A stretch of 64,000 nucleotides of DNA from Mercenaria mercenaria (GCF_021730395.1 NC_069369.1:65251501-65315500), one strand, 5' to 3'; counted from the stretch's first letter, positions 47,041 through 60,473 are shown. Numbers and translations are program-made. Notes: generated by a model from the sequence alone, not told the origin.

Positions 47041-50000
47041 GTTCCAAAACCTGAAAGACATGTCTCTGTAAGGCCGTACATATATTGTGTAATTTATGTA
47101 TCAAATACCTTCAAAGTAGCGAATGAGACCCGTCACCAATGTACAAAATTTTGAAATATCTGTAGAAACAGTTTTAGCTTTTTACCCTTTCAAATAACGC
47201 CTTGTCTTGTCGTGAGCAAAAATGTGCAAGGTTCTTTAGAGATTTGTCTTATCAATTAAGATATTTGATTATAATCAAATCTGTAACAAACAATTTACCA
47301 TGGTTTTGCCATGTGATGTATTATAATGATTATTTGATAACAAGGACATCGACTTATCATCCTTGTTTAAATACATTCAGTCTCACCTTACTGTTTCCGC
47401 ACCTTCCTGCGGACATAAATACTAGTAACGAAACGGGTATCGGTAATAATATCCTTACTATCATATTTTCATTGGAAATTATAACTGATTCGCTGAAACA
47501 GGGAAATATTATTGAAACAGTTTCTATAATAAATAATTATTTATTTCTGTATCATCGGTTTACATTCATGTTCAGGAACGTAAATCACAGAAATATAAAA
47601 ATACGTAATTTTTCAAATATTGGTAAAAATACCCTCGGATTCAATATCAGAAAGGGCTTCATAATTTCAGTAATGTTTTTCGATTATCAATACTTGAAAC
47701 TATGCATTTTCTTTTAGTTAATAAATTTTTACGATATTAGTTTCTGCATAAAATGCTCAATAATTTAAAACTCTATAATATGTAAGTTGAATTTATTTAT
47801 TAATTTATTCATTTAGTTAGTTATTTATTTATCATTTATTTATTTTTATTTATTTATTTATTTATATATTTCATCAATGTACCTCGGATGAGAGAGTTTA
47901 GAAAATGTTCGATTGATTTAAATTTACTAATAAATTTAAGGAAACTTTTTATCCTGTTTTGGAATTTGTAAATATAAATCTATAAGAAGATACTGTGGTA
48001 TTTCATTTTCACTCCTTGTGTACTAGGTTGAATGAAGTTAACGTATAGAAATCAATTAACCACCAACTGGTCATTATCCTAAAATCGGTTATGGAAATCC
48101 ATAGTAAGTTTTACGTATGTCATGACTCATTAAATCTTACTAAAAACAACATTTGATTTTCAAGTGTGAACGAATTATAACATAACATGGTTTTCATAGC
48201 AAATAATGTTAATTTTTTGTTCTACAAAGAAACACACTTGCGGTGTACTGAGTATTTCAATCGGTTTTCATAGAAGGCATATTTAGTATTAAAACATAAT
48301 TTATACATTAAACTCTTAATCTTGTAAAACTTGTTACATGAACACATGGTTGTATAAGAAACAATGAAAATGTAACGTAATATATATATATTTTGAATTC
48401 ACTATCAATGAAACATCATTTTTATTTCCTTCTTCTTTATCATGCACGTAAGCGACAGTATTAAAACAGTCTTGGTGATATATACAATTAATGCAAATAA
48501 CACACTTTTTCTGTAAGTCTAATATAATAGATATTCTCCCGAATAAAGCAATTGAAAGTACAGTATATTTATATACTTTATTAAATGTATTGATATAATT
48601 GTTATAGTATTTGTTTCATTAAGGTAAAAAAGTTATTTATAACTAAAAAAGTATGATGAATTAAATGCTTATTATTACTAGTCTTTGCTAAACTAAAACA
48701 AAACTCAAACACAGTATGTAAGGCCAGACAAACGTTTATTTGCTAAATTTTGCAACCGGAAGTATAAACTTACACTACACATATATTATTGTTCAACAAA
48801 CGCAAGCTTCTCTTCAATTTCTACCGCAATTTTAACTAATAAATCAAATGCTGCAAAATTCATGCTTAATCTAAAGGTGGATAATCAGATTTTGGCCATG
48901 TAACGGATTTGTTCGTTTAGCATCTGATTATTTAAACTCATTTATGTTCACTTAACACTTAATACAGATTAGATTTTCACTGGAGGTATTTTTAAAATTT
49001 CATTTTCCTATCCTGGTTGCCCAACCAAGATAGAGTTATTTTATCATAAGTATAAATTTGATAAACATACTTTGCCTAAGGAAATGTATAAATATTAGAC
49101 ATATTGTAATATATTTGTAAAATATTTGCATTAAAAATTATGTATTTAGATGGAATTCATTAGAAACGCAAGTTTGAAAAATTATTATTACCTCCCTTTG
49201 CCTATATTGGTTGCGCAACCAAGATAGATTGGAAATAAATGAATTCAGAAGCTACACACAGCTTTTAAACTTTCATTTTGGTTCAGATTGTTCAATGGTT
49301 GATATGTCTATCAAATGCAAATGTAAAACTAGACATTGTATCGAAATAAAAAGAAATACCCAGCTTTTTATATACTTTCATATTAAAGGGGAGCAATTAC
49401 AAATTTTTATAAAAATAATAAAATATACATTTCAAATAGGAATCTAACTCTATGTAATCGGTCTTTTTGTTCCTTAAATAATTCTCTACCAGAATATACA
49501 AAAAGTAAAAAATGTCATTAAATGTTGTTTAAATGTGACTGACCACCTTTAAGCCTTGCTTATCTGTATATCAAATGAAATAAACACTTTTATAATTAAT
49601 TTGACTCGCATTGCAACCCGGCTCGCCCAGTAAAAACCAGATTACTGGAAACATGTGCCCGTTTGTCAATTGCCAGTTTGCTAATATCGGACCCCATTTT
49701 TTCTGCACCGACGTATGCTACCATGCATAATTCATGCAAAACATATTAAAGCTACTCGCCCATAGTTTGGGTAAAAATTTTCAACATGTTTATTTCCACC
49801 AAGTTTGGCATAAAATGTATATATGACACTGAAAAATGATAAAGTGAGTGAAAAAGAGAACAAATATTTGTAACAATGCAAGGAAAATATAAAATTAAAT
49901 TATTTCAAAAGCACTGAAACGGTTTACTACCTTAAACTGTGCACAACAGTTTTGATTATTTATAAGGATATCTTGCAAAACTCTTATGTCAATAAGTTTG

Positions 50001-50314
50001 TACCACTGGTCACTTTCAGGGAACTTACACTTTTATGGATTTTTGTGAAAAAAAACATTCACCTAAAATGTTTAGGCGAGTCCCTTTTAAAGCAAAATGA
50101 TTTACACGAAGTTCTCTGTTTGAAATCGTCTGGTCGGATGACCACATACATATCATTTTTTATACATTGTTATAATGTCTCAATTCAATAAACACGTCTG
50201 GCCAATTTCACCCTGTTGAGTACTTAATGCGATATACAATAATTTCACGCTATTACTATCGAAACGCGTTAAATTTTAGTCTTTGCTAAACTACAATAAA
50301 ACAAAAACACCGTA
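47041..50314. other. No supportable gene; AT-rich
   Basis: Contains an ATTT-rich run (47795-47870), an (AT)n run near 48382 and two similar short blocks (48681 and 50279, 'gtctttgctaaact...aaggcc'). An ORF at 47202-47717 has AT-driven composition and no recognisable motif, so I do not call it. Confidence 0.5.
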
Positions 50315-50322
50315 TGCAAGGC

Positions 50323-51196
50323 CACTGGCACCAGATCAGAAAGAAAATGCCTCCGTACCTGTAATACCCTACCCCTAGGTATTCTATAAGAACCATGGTC
50401 AGGAACGGGAGAATATACTAACCCGTTTCAATCGCGCATTTCATACCTAAAACACGCAGTGCGGTAAATGTGTACTATGGATATCAAACAAGTGGTAATT
50501 TATCTTCCATTGTGTACCGGTCACTTTTTTTTTCAATACATCTTATCTTAGAAAAACAACGCGTAGTTTATAGTTATTTCAACGTTACACAAAAAACTTG
50601 CTTGAACTTCCCTGATGAAGTTCCGTTCTAAGTTACAAAACCATTCAGATTGGCTGTTGTGAAAATGTATGTCAATCGTCATTTTACTACACGTGTTCGC
50701 TAAAATGTTGAAAATGCAGCATAAATGTGCAAAATGAATAAAATAAACAGAATAGATGCAGACCAATGTACAATTTAAAATTAAAGATTATATACAAGAT
50801 GAATTCCATTCATCATTTCGAGTTTTAGTGTAAAATTGTGATTTTTTAAATTCTGTTTTTGTTTGTTTACGTTTCGCCAAACATGTGCACACTGCCGTGA
50901 CCTCTAGACCGGATGTTCATTAGGGAAGGTCAAGCAAGTTTTTTCAGTAACGTTGACGAAAGCATAAAATATGTTGATAATCTCAGCAATATGGAATACT
51001 GAGACAATGTGACTGGTGCACGATGGAAGATAAATTATTGCTTGTTCAATATACTAGGTAGCCATTCATCCAACTGCGCGTTTAAGTTGAGAACTGGTTA
51101 GTGCACTTTCCCGTTCATGACCATGGTTCTTGTAGAATACCTAGGGGTAGGGTATAACAGGTACGGAGGCATTTTCTTTCTGATCTGGTGCCAGTG
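50323..51196. mobile_element. 874-bp hAT-like MITE with 8-bp target duplication
   Basis: The ends CACTGGCACCAGATCAGAAA and its inverse TTTCTGATCTGGTGCCAGTG are exact; the inverted arms extend over 100 bases ('ctacccctaggtattctata' mirrored). TGCAAGGC lies at 50315-50322 and 51197-51204. A related block at 48681-48735 carries the unoccupied sequence. An 8-bp duplication fits hAT; there is no transposase. Confidence 0.85.
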
Positions 51197-51204
51197 TGCA
51201 AGGC

Positions 51205-52031
51205 CAGATGAACATTAAGAATATCGAAAAGAACGGGCTTGCTAGTGGTTGTGTAAACAATTTGATATAATTATAAACCCACTGGTCAAGTGAGTTATGT
51301 GCTCGAGAAAAAACGTAACGTGGTGGTACCCCTCTTTAATATCAACAGTATACAGAAAATCACCTTTTGAAAAAAAAGTATGTTTCGCTTAATCATGATT
51401 TTATACTTAAATAGCCGTGGATTGATGTGCCTGCAATCCAAAACCAATCTTTTACTACGTCGTCTGTTCTATGCGACAGACAGTTAATGGGTTAACTACA
51501 TATGGCACCTCTGTAACTTCTTCTGTGTAACCTCTCTTTTTGCGCAACCTTTATATAGAAGGGTTCTAATCTCACTAGAAACAAAGTGACTATTTTTCCT
51601 AGTAGTCTAGTTATTTTCAAGTTCAACGGACTTTTGCAACGTTTTAAATGGTAACGTGTAGCCGTCCGGAACTACCATTAAAATATTCTGGCTAGGCCTC
51701 TCGCCACTGCTCAATGCGAGACTGTAATCTCCCATACGGAGACTCCTATATCTGAAGTATTCTTGATTTCAGAAATAACATATTTACGAAGAGCGTTCAA
51801 ATATAAATGCAACTGAGGTTATATTGATCTTTACGAAATAATTAAAGGTATCGCCCAGAGGCTTCTGTAAACACATATCAGTGTAGCTGATCGTGTACAC
51901 GAAAGCTAAAATGGTTGGGAAATGGTCACTTTTCACTAACCAAATATGGTCCTATATAAAGAACCGTTACATTCTTGGTACAGGGACAAAGGACATAATT
52001 CATGAAATATGTACTGTTAATGGTTAATGAA
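51205..52031. other. No gene seen
   Basis: Unique-looking sequence; the flank of the mariner fragment. Confidence 0.5.
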
Positions 52032-52300
52032 ATGTCTTATACAGCAGTTACTCGATGGTGCAAGAAATTTAAAAGTAGTGTAATTTCATTTGAAGATGCG
52101 CCTCATGCACGCCGTCTAAAAACTGCAAAAGCCTAAAAAATGATTGCAAAAGTCAAAGAAATTGTAGCTACTGATGTAAGATTTACAATTAGGCAAATAG
52201 CTCGATGGACTTGAATCTCAGTAAGAGCTGCTCATACAATTCTCAATCGAGATTTGAAAAAGTAGGAAGATAAGTGAAAGATGGATACCCTATCTGCTTG
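52032..52300 (+). mobile_element. Mariner-type transposase fragment (DNA-binding domain), broken
   Basis: Plus-strand frame from 52032: YTAVTRWCKKFKS, then FEDAPHARR, then (after a stop) MIAKVKEIVATDVRFTIRQI, then AAHTILNRDLKK. These are the two helix-turn-helix halves of a mariner/Tc1-like transposase with the GRP-type linker between. At least three in-frame stops and a frame change near 52260 are seen, and the DDE catalytic domain is missing. It ends within 20 bases of the dyad array. Confidence 0.7.
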
Positions 52301-52319
52301 CTCGTGGTTGTGTAAGAAG

Positions 52320-54760
52320 GGTGAACCTATGTTAACGACCGTAAACATGGATTTATGACCGTGAACATGGGTTTACGACCGTAAATATAGGTTCACGCTC
52401 GTGAACATAGGATAACGGCCAAAATTCGTAGTTGAATCGAAAACCTAGTTTATCAAACGTAAACCTGGGTTCACGTTCGTAAACTATGGTTTACGCTCGT
52501 TAACCCAAGTTCACGGTCGTAAACATTGGTTCACGTCCGTAAACTATGGTTCACAGCAAGTCAATTATCCAATAATTACGTTCTTGGTCGAAAAACTAGG
52601 ATTATCAAATATTAACCTATATTTACGAGCGAAAACACATGATAACGGTCGTAAACCATAGTTTACGTTCTTGAACCCATATTTACGTTCGATAAACTAG
52701 GTTTCTCGATTCAACAATAAATTTCGGTCGTTATCCTAAGATTACGAGCGTGAATCTAGGTTTACGGGCGTGAACATGGGTTCACGATCGTAAACCATAG
52801 TTTACGAACGTGAACATAGGTTTACGACCGAAAATCATAGTTTTGTTCGAGAAATTTAGTTTCACGCTCGTAAACATAGATTCACGCCCGTAAACCTAGG
52901 CTCACGCACGTAAATATATGTTCATGTCTATGGCAAGCCAATTGTCCAATAATTACGTGAACCCCGGTTCACGGTCGAAAAACTAGGATTAACGATCGAT
53001 CAACTAGGTTTTTCGAACGTAAAACTAGGTTTTTCAAATACTAACCTATACCGGGCGTAAACCATAGTTTATGCTCGTGAACCCAGGTTTACGTTCGATA
53101 AACTAGGTTTCTCGGTTGAACTATGAATTTCGGTCGTTATCCTATGTTTACGATCGTAAACTTGGCTTTACGAACGTGAACCTCTGTTTACGAGCGTGAA
53201 CTAAGGTTTACTACGTTATCCTATGTTTTCGCTCAAAAAAATAGGTTAGTATTTGAAAAACCTGGTTTATCGAACGTAAACCTAAGTTCACGCTCGTAAA
53301 CCCAAGTTCACGTTCGTAAACATAGGTTCACGCTCGTAAATATAGGTTCAGGTCCGTAAACTATGGGTCACGGTCGTAAACATAGGTTCACGTCCGTAAA
53401 CATAGGTTCATGGCCGTAAACCCATGTTCACGCCCGAAATTCATTGTTGATTCTATAATCCTAATATATCGACCGTAAACCATGGTTTGCGTTTGATAAA
53501 CTAGGTTTCTCGATTGAACTATCAGTTTCGGTCGTTTTCCTATGTTTACGATCGTTATCCTATGTTTACGCTCGTAAATCCCGGTTCATGCTCGTAAACC
53601 ATAGTTTACGAACGAGAACCAATGTTTACGACCGTGAACTGGGGTTTACAATCGTGAACCTACATTAACGAGCGTGAACTATGGTTCACGGCGTTATCCT
53701 ATGTTTTCGCTCGAAAATATAGGTTAGTATTCGAAAAACCTAGTTTTACGTTCGGAAAACCTAGTTTATCGATCGTTAATTCTAATTTTTCGACCGTGAA
53801 CTAGGGTTCACGTAATAATTGGACAACTGGCTTGGCATATAGTTACAAATCGATAAACACGGTTTTACGAAGGTTAACTGTAGTTCACGGCCGTAAACCT
53901 AGGTTCACGCTTGTAAATATAGGTTCACGGCCGTTAACATAGGTTTACGGCCGAAATTGATAGTTGATTTCATAATCCTAGTATATCAATCGTAAACAAT
54001 GGTTTACGTCCGATAAACTAGGTTCCTCAATTGAACTATGAATTTCGGTCGTTATCCTATGTTTACGACTGTAAACTTGGCTTTACGAACGTGAACCTAC
54101 GTTTACGAGCATGGACTTTGGTTTACGACGTTATCCTATGTTTTCGCTCGAAAAAATAGGTAAGTATTTGAAAAACCTGGTTTATCGAACGTAAACCTAA
54201 GTTCACGCTCGTAAACCCAAGTTCGCGTTCGTAAACATAGGTTCACGCTCGAAAATATAGGTTCAGGTCCGTAAACTATGGTTCACGGTCGTAAATATAG
54301 GTTCACGTCCGTAAACATAGCTTCATGGCCGTAAACCCATGTTCACGCCCGTAATTCATTGTTGATTCTATAATCCTAATATATCGACCGTAAACCATGG
54401 TTTACGTTTGATAAACTAGGTTTCTCGATTGAACTATCAGTTTCGGTCGTTATTGTATGTTTACGATCGTTATCCTATGTTTACGCTCGTAAACCCCGAT
54501 TCACGCTCGTAAACCATAGTTTACGAACGTCAACCTATGTTTACGACCGTGAACTGGGGTTTACAATCGTGAACCTACATTTACGAGCGTGAACTATGGT
54601 TTACGGCTTTATCCTACGTTTTCGCTCGAAAATATAGGTTAGTATTCGAAAAACCTAGTTTTACGTTCGAAAAACCTACTTTATCGATCGTTAATCCTAG
54701 TTTTTCGACCGTGAACTAGGGTTTACGTAATTATTGGACAATTGGCTTGCCATACATGTC
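52320..54760. repeat. 2.4-kb array of 20-bp dyad-symmetric units (GTTYACG-NN-CGTRAAC)
   Basis: About 120 units, each a 16-bp inverted repeat (GTTTACG-NN-CGTAAAC, with C/T and G/A variants) plus a 4-bp spacer such as ATAG, CTAG or CATG. The unit is almost its own reverse complement, so strand has little meaning. Variant words (GATAAACTAGGTTTCTCGAT, GTTATCCTATGTTTTCGCTC) build a higher-order repeat of about 915 bases (for example 53216 and 54131). A block containing 'caattgtccaataattacgt' recurs in both orientations (about 52560, 52930, 53810, 54720). Mutations are spread through all copies; there is no ORF. Confidence 0.9.
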
Positions 54761-56749
54761 AGTCATGTAACTATCTGCTTGCCTCAGTTTGTCCATTACT
54801 TTAGTGTTCACCATGACAGTCACATTTTCGCTCTGAATAATGATCAATATTTTCCTTCTTTTCTGTAATTACATTGAAATGTTATGCGGAATGTACGAAA
54901 ATTGATGATGGTAACTAATGTTATAGGGAATATAGTTTGGTGAAAGGTTACTTATTACGGCCAAAATTTTCAAATAAAAATTGGGCAGTTTGATGTGTAA
55001 TACATGTTTTTCAGTTTCCGTTGATAATTTGTTACTATATACTAAAACTAAGGTATGAAATTGTTCAAATTTCAGTAGAAAAATGTGGTTTCTTAAATTA
55101 AATTGATGTTACCATGGAAACGAAGCCCGTGACCTATATGTCTAAATGTAAAATTCAAAACCGTTGACACTGGTCTATTTAAGGAGCTTTGGCTTTTTAT
55201 TTGCATTTCAACAATATCAATGAGATTGTTAGCAGCGTGCAGAACAATTTTTTCATAAAAATGTCAGACGAAGGGTACTGCTGCAAGTATTTCATGTTTA
55301 AATATGTGCAAATAACTCGAAAATAATACTTACGTTAGAAATAAGATGTTTTAAAGCTACATTGATAAGAAAGATAATTTTATTTAATATTTTTATGCGA
55401 AATTACGAAAAAAAAGATATAAGCTATTTTAAACATCTCTGTTGCCATGGTTACTTTAAACTTTAAGAAAAATAGTAAAGTGCTTGGTATTTTGCTAATA
55501 AAATTACCCAAACATTCCATGTTGGTCATTAACAGAATGGCACTGAAGCCGTCGAAAAACGCGTTTTCATACACAGTTGTTTAGAAATGAGAGAAAATGC
55601 GTTACCATGGAAACACGAGCCCCGCGTCATATACATTTTAGGCTTATATAAGAAAGCTTACACGCATACTAGAAAAATTATCAATTATGCAGACTCTTAC
55701 GGATAACAAATCAAAATACACTGAAAAGTATTAAATATCCGTATTTTCCTTCTTTCAATATGAAATACCTTTGGAGGGTCATGTACTTCAAACCTTGATA
55801 AAAATTGTACTTGAAGGGACAGAGATAAACGAAAATGAGATTGTAGCAGTTAAAACATTAAATTACACGAAATACAAAGAATTCTGCGGTTCAACTAATT
55901 TGAATTTACCCTGGTAACACGGTAACCTACCTCCTTAAAAGTGGTCAAAAATAATTCCATATTTAGGTTTTATTACTTGACATAAATAACATTACAGTAA
56001 AATATACGAGGCTCCAGAAAAAAATATTTGAGTAAACTTCTGATACTTTAATGTAGGAAAAGTAAATTATATTGACCTTCTTTTATCTCGATTTACTTGT
56101 TCTTTTTTTTTACTGGAATGGATGGAACTTGTGCTTTAGTAGGTGCGTATCGATGAGAATACAAGGGAAAAAGATACATGTATTGGGCAGGTAATAGTAA
56201 CACCGGACACTATGTCATTTTACGACTTGTTTTGATAATACAAACAGAATACGAAATGATAAAACATTTCAGCAAATGAAATTACTATGACCAAGGTGGC
56301 ATTCCAAGCGTGGCATGATGAAACGCTAGTGCATTAGGTAACAGTAATAGTAAACTTTATTATACGTCATGTGATCGTCTTATCGTTCAATGCAAACAGC
56401 TAAACAAATTTTAACTATAAATGCAGCGTTGCGTTGTTTGCAAGTCGGATGTATTTCGATTTACGAATAATCAGTGACTAAATTAAGATAACACGTACTC
56501 AATCCATAAGTTAGATTCCTTTACATTTAGTGCAAATATTCTTAAAGCAATTATAATAAAAGGAGGCAGATGTTGTGATGGAAAGTGTTGAGTCCTGAAA
56601 AATATATGTAAGACGGATGCAAGGGAACGTTAACGGTTAAACATTTAAGTCATATTTGTCTTATTTATTTGCATTTAGTGTTTTTTTTTTTTCAAAACTT
56701 GTATTTCATTGTTGTCCGAAGCTTAGATTACTCAACTTTAAATTACTGG
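54761..56749. other. No gene seen
   Basis: AT-rich; 'gttaccatggaaac' occurs twice (55109 and 55603) among otherwise unremarkable sequence. Confidence 0.5.
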
Positions 56750-56829
56750 CTGTCTACTAGTCAAAATAATTCGACGGTCAGATTTGTGACGGGCAGTCTA
56801 ACCGTCAAAACTTCGAAGGACCAAAATAA

Positions 56830-57600
56830 TTGAGGATAAATCACAGTACACAGTCGTGTAAAGTTATTGGTTTTTATTGGATCCCTAAACTACACAAAAC
56901 TTCATATAAAGCTCGATTCATTGCAAATTCAACCTTCTGCACTACAAAAAATATTTCTCTACTCTTGACTTCTTGTCTTACTACTATAAAAGACCATGTA
57001 CAGAAGTATTGCTCCAAGGTATATGAGAACTCGGGTGTTAATCTGTTTTGGTCCATCAAGAACTCTGGAGATGTTATCAAAAAGCTAATAAACAAACACA
57101 TCAACTGTTCGAGTACAAGTACTTATGACGTTTCTACTCTTTATACTATTTTTTACCACATAATCTTATTAAAGAAAAATTGGTAGCTTTAATTGAGAAG
57201 ACATTTGCAAGAGAACCCGTTAATTATCTGGCATGCAATGAAACTAGAGCATTCTTTTCTAACAGTAAATTTAAGAGATACAACCTATGGAGTTGTGATC
57301 AGGTTTGTGAAGCTCTAAGGTTTCTATGAGATATCATATTTATCAAATTTGGCAATAAAACTTACAGACAAGTAATTGGTATCCCGATGGGAACTAACTG
57401 CGCTCCACTTATTGCTGATTTATTCTTAACTGTTATGAATGAGATTCCATGCTAAGTTTATCCATTGAGACACAATTTGAAATTATTGAAGCTTTTAATG
57501 GAACCTCGAGGTATCTTGATGATATTTTTAATATGGACAACCTATATTTTTTCAGAAATGGTGAAACACATTTACCCAAAAGAGTTACAGCTTAACAAGG
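56830..57600 (+). mobile_element. Penelope-like reverse transcriptase remnant, plus strand
   Basis: Plus-strand translation shows FYWIPKLHKTSYKARFIANS and VNLFWSIKNSGDVIKKLINK, and later the palm motif IGIPMGTNCAPLIADLFL. The xPKxHK and GxPMG motifs point to the Penelope-like class, with moderate confidence. It is broken in several places; no GIY-YIG domain is seen. Confidence 0.6.
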
Positions 57601-57619
57601 CTAAAAAACAAAGAAAAAT

Positions 57620-58700
57620 ATCAAACAGGGAATGCCACGCACCAAAAACGCAGCCTCCCCAAAACGAAACCCCCAGCACGCAGACGCGCGCACCACACAC
57701 ACATACACACACACACGCACACACACCCAAAGCCAACACATAAGGACAAAACGAACAACACACACGCGCACAAAGCCAACACATAAGACGAAACGAACAA
57801 ACAAAGGAACACAGTGGGGCACCGCCTTGGAACGGTCAGTGGCAAAAACACCACTGGGGAGCTTAAACCGGTTTATGGTGCACCTAACCTCACTCTTACC
57901 CCCACCATGTTCCAAAGACATGGGACAGTGTAAATAAAAGTAATCCCCTCCAGGTGAATCTCTTACACACGTAATGGAAACAAAAAGGCATGGCATGTAA
58001 AACACAAAAATGCTCGTGTATAAATATATAAAAAACAAACCTTAAGAACCAAAAACGTATGTACTCAATGCCTTTTCAGAAGACAGAGCAACAAGAGAAA
58101 CACCGACGAAACAGGCCAGAAGACAAATATCAAAACAGTTCAGTCCTGGTAGGATTTAAAAACTGCTCATCATAGAGTCCTCCCCCTCTTCCATCAGACG
58201 CAATCAAAGAGGGAAGCGTAGTGTCCAACTGTAAACGGGTTGAACACTAAACATGCGGTATGTCTCAAAACAGTTGGGTCGTAACCTCTTTTAATAAAAC
58301 GGTTGATAATCTTTCCAAATACATTTGGAAAATTACCGTGACCCAAGATCTTACGAAGTTTGTAAACCACATCCCCATAAAAAACGGGTTTAGAAATACC
58401 TTCTCGCAGAAGTGTCTTTAAATTACTATTGAATTTTAAAACTAAATCAGAATTACGATAATAAAATTTAGCAAAATATTTACGCAATTTGTAATAACGG
58501 TAGCCTTGCTGAAGAAGTTTACCTGTAATATATTGATTACGTTCATTGAAATGCTTGACATGACTACACGTTCGGGCAAACCGAATTAATACTTCAGATT
58601 TAGAAGTTTCATTTTTGGACTTAAATTTAACAATTGTAAATAATAATCTAGAAACGAAAATATATGATAAAAGAGACGATTTTAATTTTGAAATTGTCAA
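57620..58700 (-). mobile_element. Inverted 3' piece of the same RT family, with its non-coding tail
   Basis: The minus strand carries the C-terminal part of the same RT (GKLLQQGYRYYKLRKYFAKF, KILGHGNFPNVFGKIINR at 58700-58194). It is followed by the dispersed non-coding segment seen at 3330-3700 and 38555-38800, which ends in a (CA)n run (57695-57728). It lies head to head with the plus-strand piece that resumes at 58620. Confidence 0.6.
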
Positions 58701-59970
58701 CTTCCCCCACCTTGATGGAGATGTCCCTCGAGCAACAACATACGGTGTCTATATTTCACAACTTATTCATTTTGCAAGAGCTTGCTCAAAGATAAAGAGA
58801 TTCTTCATATCAACAAAAAGCTATTCGTTATCATAAGCTACAGAAAGCTTTCAGTAAATTTTACTACAAATCGTCTGAACTGTTAGAGAAATACCGGTAA
58901 AATACTAACCTAAAACACTTCTTAAAACTTGGACTTACACAACCGGAATATTATGGAGATGAAGTTTATAAAATTCAGAAAATTAAACATAGTCCTTATT
59001 TTAATCAGATATTTGTAAAATGTGTTAAAAAGTTTATCAAAAAAAGAATACGATGCGAACATCGTGAAGCACAGACCGTGTTTGATGATTGGCCCCTCTA
59101 CGGTTAATCGCTACGCTTTCCTAACTGATGGTGCGATGACTAATAAAAGTGTAAGACTCCATGATGCTTTTCTCTTAAATCAGGAGGGAGTGGAATTTTG
59201 TCTTGCAGTTTTCTTAGTCGTGCGCTTAAAAGTTAGGCTCTTGGTGCTCTGACTTCAGACAAGTTGTTGAGTACATTGGTGTAATTGTACCTTAGATTTA
59301 CCTTAACTTTATGTTTTACTTAATATGAGCTGGTATTGTTTTCGTTAATGTAACAGCCTTTCTCAGCGGGGATTTTATTTACATTGTGTTGTCTAACTTG
59401 TTGAAACAGGGTAAGTGCGAGGTTGACATGTCCTAAACGCGTTTAAACCCTCAGTTTTCTTTATATATGTTACTGACCGTTCCAAGGCAGGGCCCGTATT
59501 TTCAACTTGTGTTATGTCTGTCTTGTAATTTGTGTTGCGTATGTTGTCTTGTTTGTTGTTAATGTTTCTTTCCTCTTTCTTCTCACTCCCCCTATCGCCC
59601 CCATCCTTTCCGCTTGCAATTGTGCTCCCTTGTTTTGGCATCCCCTCCTCCTTTACTATGAGAAAGATATCGTGCCCACCTTGATTTTGGCTGCCGGAAT
59701 CCTAAGGCGGTGCCCGAGTGTTATTTTTCCTGCTTATGTGTGCTTGTGCGTCTGTGTGTCTTGGGCGGTGAAATACAGTGTTGTTATATCTTACTTGTCT
59801 GTTTGTCAATGTTATTTAGTTGTGTGTGGGCGTGTGTGTTTGTCTTTGGTACATAAACGTCTGCGCAACTGTGATTTACGTTGTTGTGTAACTGTGATCT
59901 AGGAACGTAGCTTTCCCTTTGTATATTCATCCTTGTTCTACATTCCGCTTAAACCCCTCCCCCACCCCCT
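58620..59970 (+). mobile_element. Plus-strand RT remnant and its 3' non-coding segment
   Basis: KIYDKRDDFNFEIVNFPHLD and GVYISQLIHFARACSKI at 58640-58800, then the same C-terminal region as on the minus strand. A non-coding segment follows with 'ctgaccgttccaaggc' and 'ctttccctttgtatattcat'. Broken in several places. Confidence 0.6.
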
Positions 59971-60071
59971 TTCTACCCCTTACCCCTTCCTCCCCCTCTA
60001 TAAAAACTGAAACTGCTTTATTTGATTAGACGCCTAATTTTACACATAGTATATTCACCGGCGTTGTACAT

Positions 60072-60473
60072 TAAATTATACCAGATTTATATAGCGCCAA
60101 AGGCGCTTTACATAGTTCAAATGCAGCCACACAGGGCGCATAATTCATCCTCTACTAGTACAGACACAGAGCGATCTGACCAGAGGAACAGAGTGAGACA
60201 AAGCCCCCACGACAGAGAGATCAGAAATCAGATACAGGCTTATCCGGCTAACTTAGCCTAGCTCGTTTCGAATAGACAGCCTAGTTCTTTAACGTGCCCA
60301 GTGTATAGCACTGATACACGCAAGGATTGCCTGGGTTCCTGACCAGTACACCTCTAGTTGGGTGGGAAACACTGAAAAGCGTTTCTGAAAATTCCCGAGT
60401 AGCTGCCGGGGATCGAACCCCGACCTCAGGAATGGAAGGCCAGTGTGCAAACCACTGAGCTATCCGTCCAGCT
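60072..60473 (-). mobile_element. tRNA-derived SINE, ~400 bp, minus strand
   Basis: The minus strand begins 'ggacggatagctcagtggtt', with the B box 'gggttcgatccccgg'. The body contains 'gtgtttcccacccaactaga' and the tail 'aaggcgctttacat'-type hairpin ending 'tatataaatctggtataat'. It is the fuller version of 16551-16683. Confidence 0.75.

Noticed and set aside
47202-47717. 171-aa ORF
   Set aside because: Very AT-rich composition (I, N, F, Y), no motif, no splice or promoter support; expected by chance in such sequence.
51238-52318. 20-bp direct repeat as target duplication of a 1.06-kb insertion
   Set aside because: Only one mismatch, but no terminal inverted repeats lie inside it and no empty site is known; it may be coincidental duplication.
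52320-54760. CRISPR array
   Set aside because: There are no unique spacers: the 20-bp units are contiguous, and the genome is animal.
57465-58038. Overlapping long ORFs on both strands
   Set aside because: They are produced by the (CA)n run and the dispersed non-coding segment; the frames are not conserved in its other copies.
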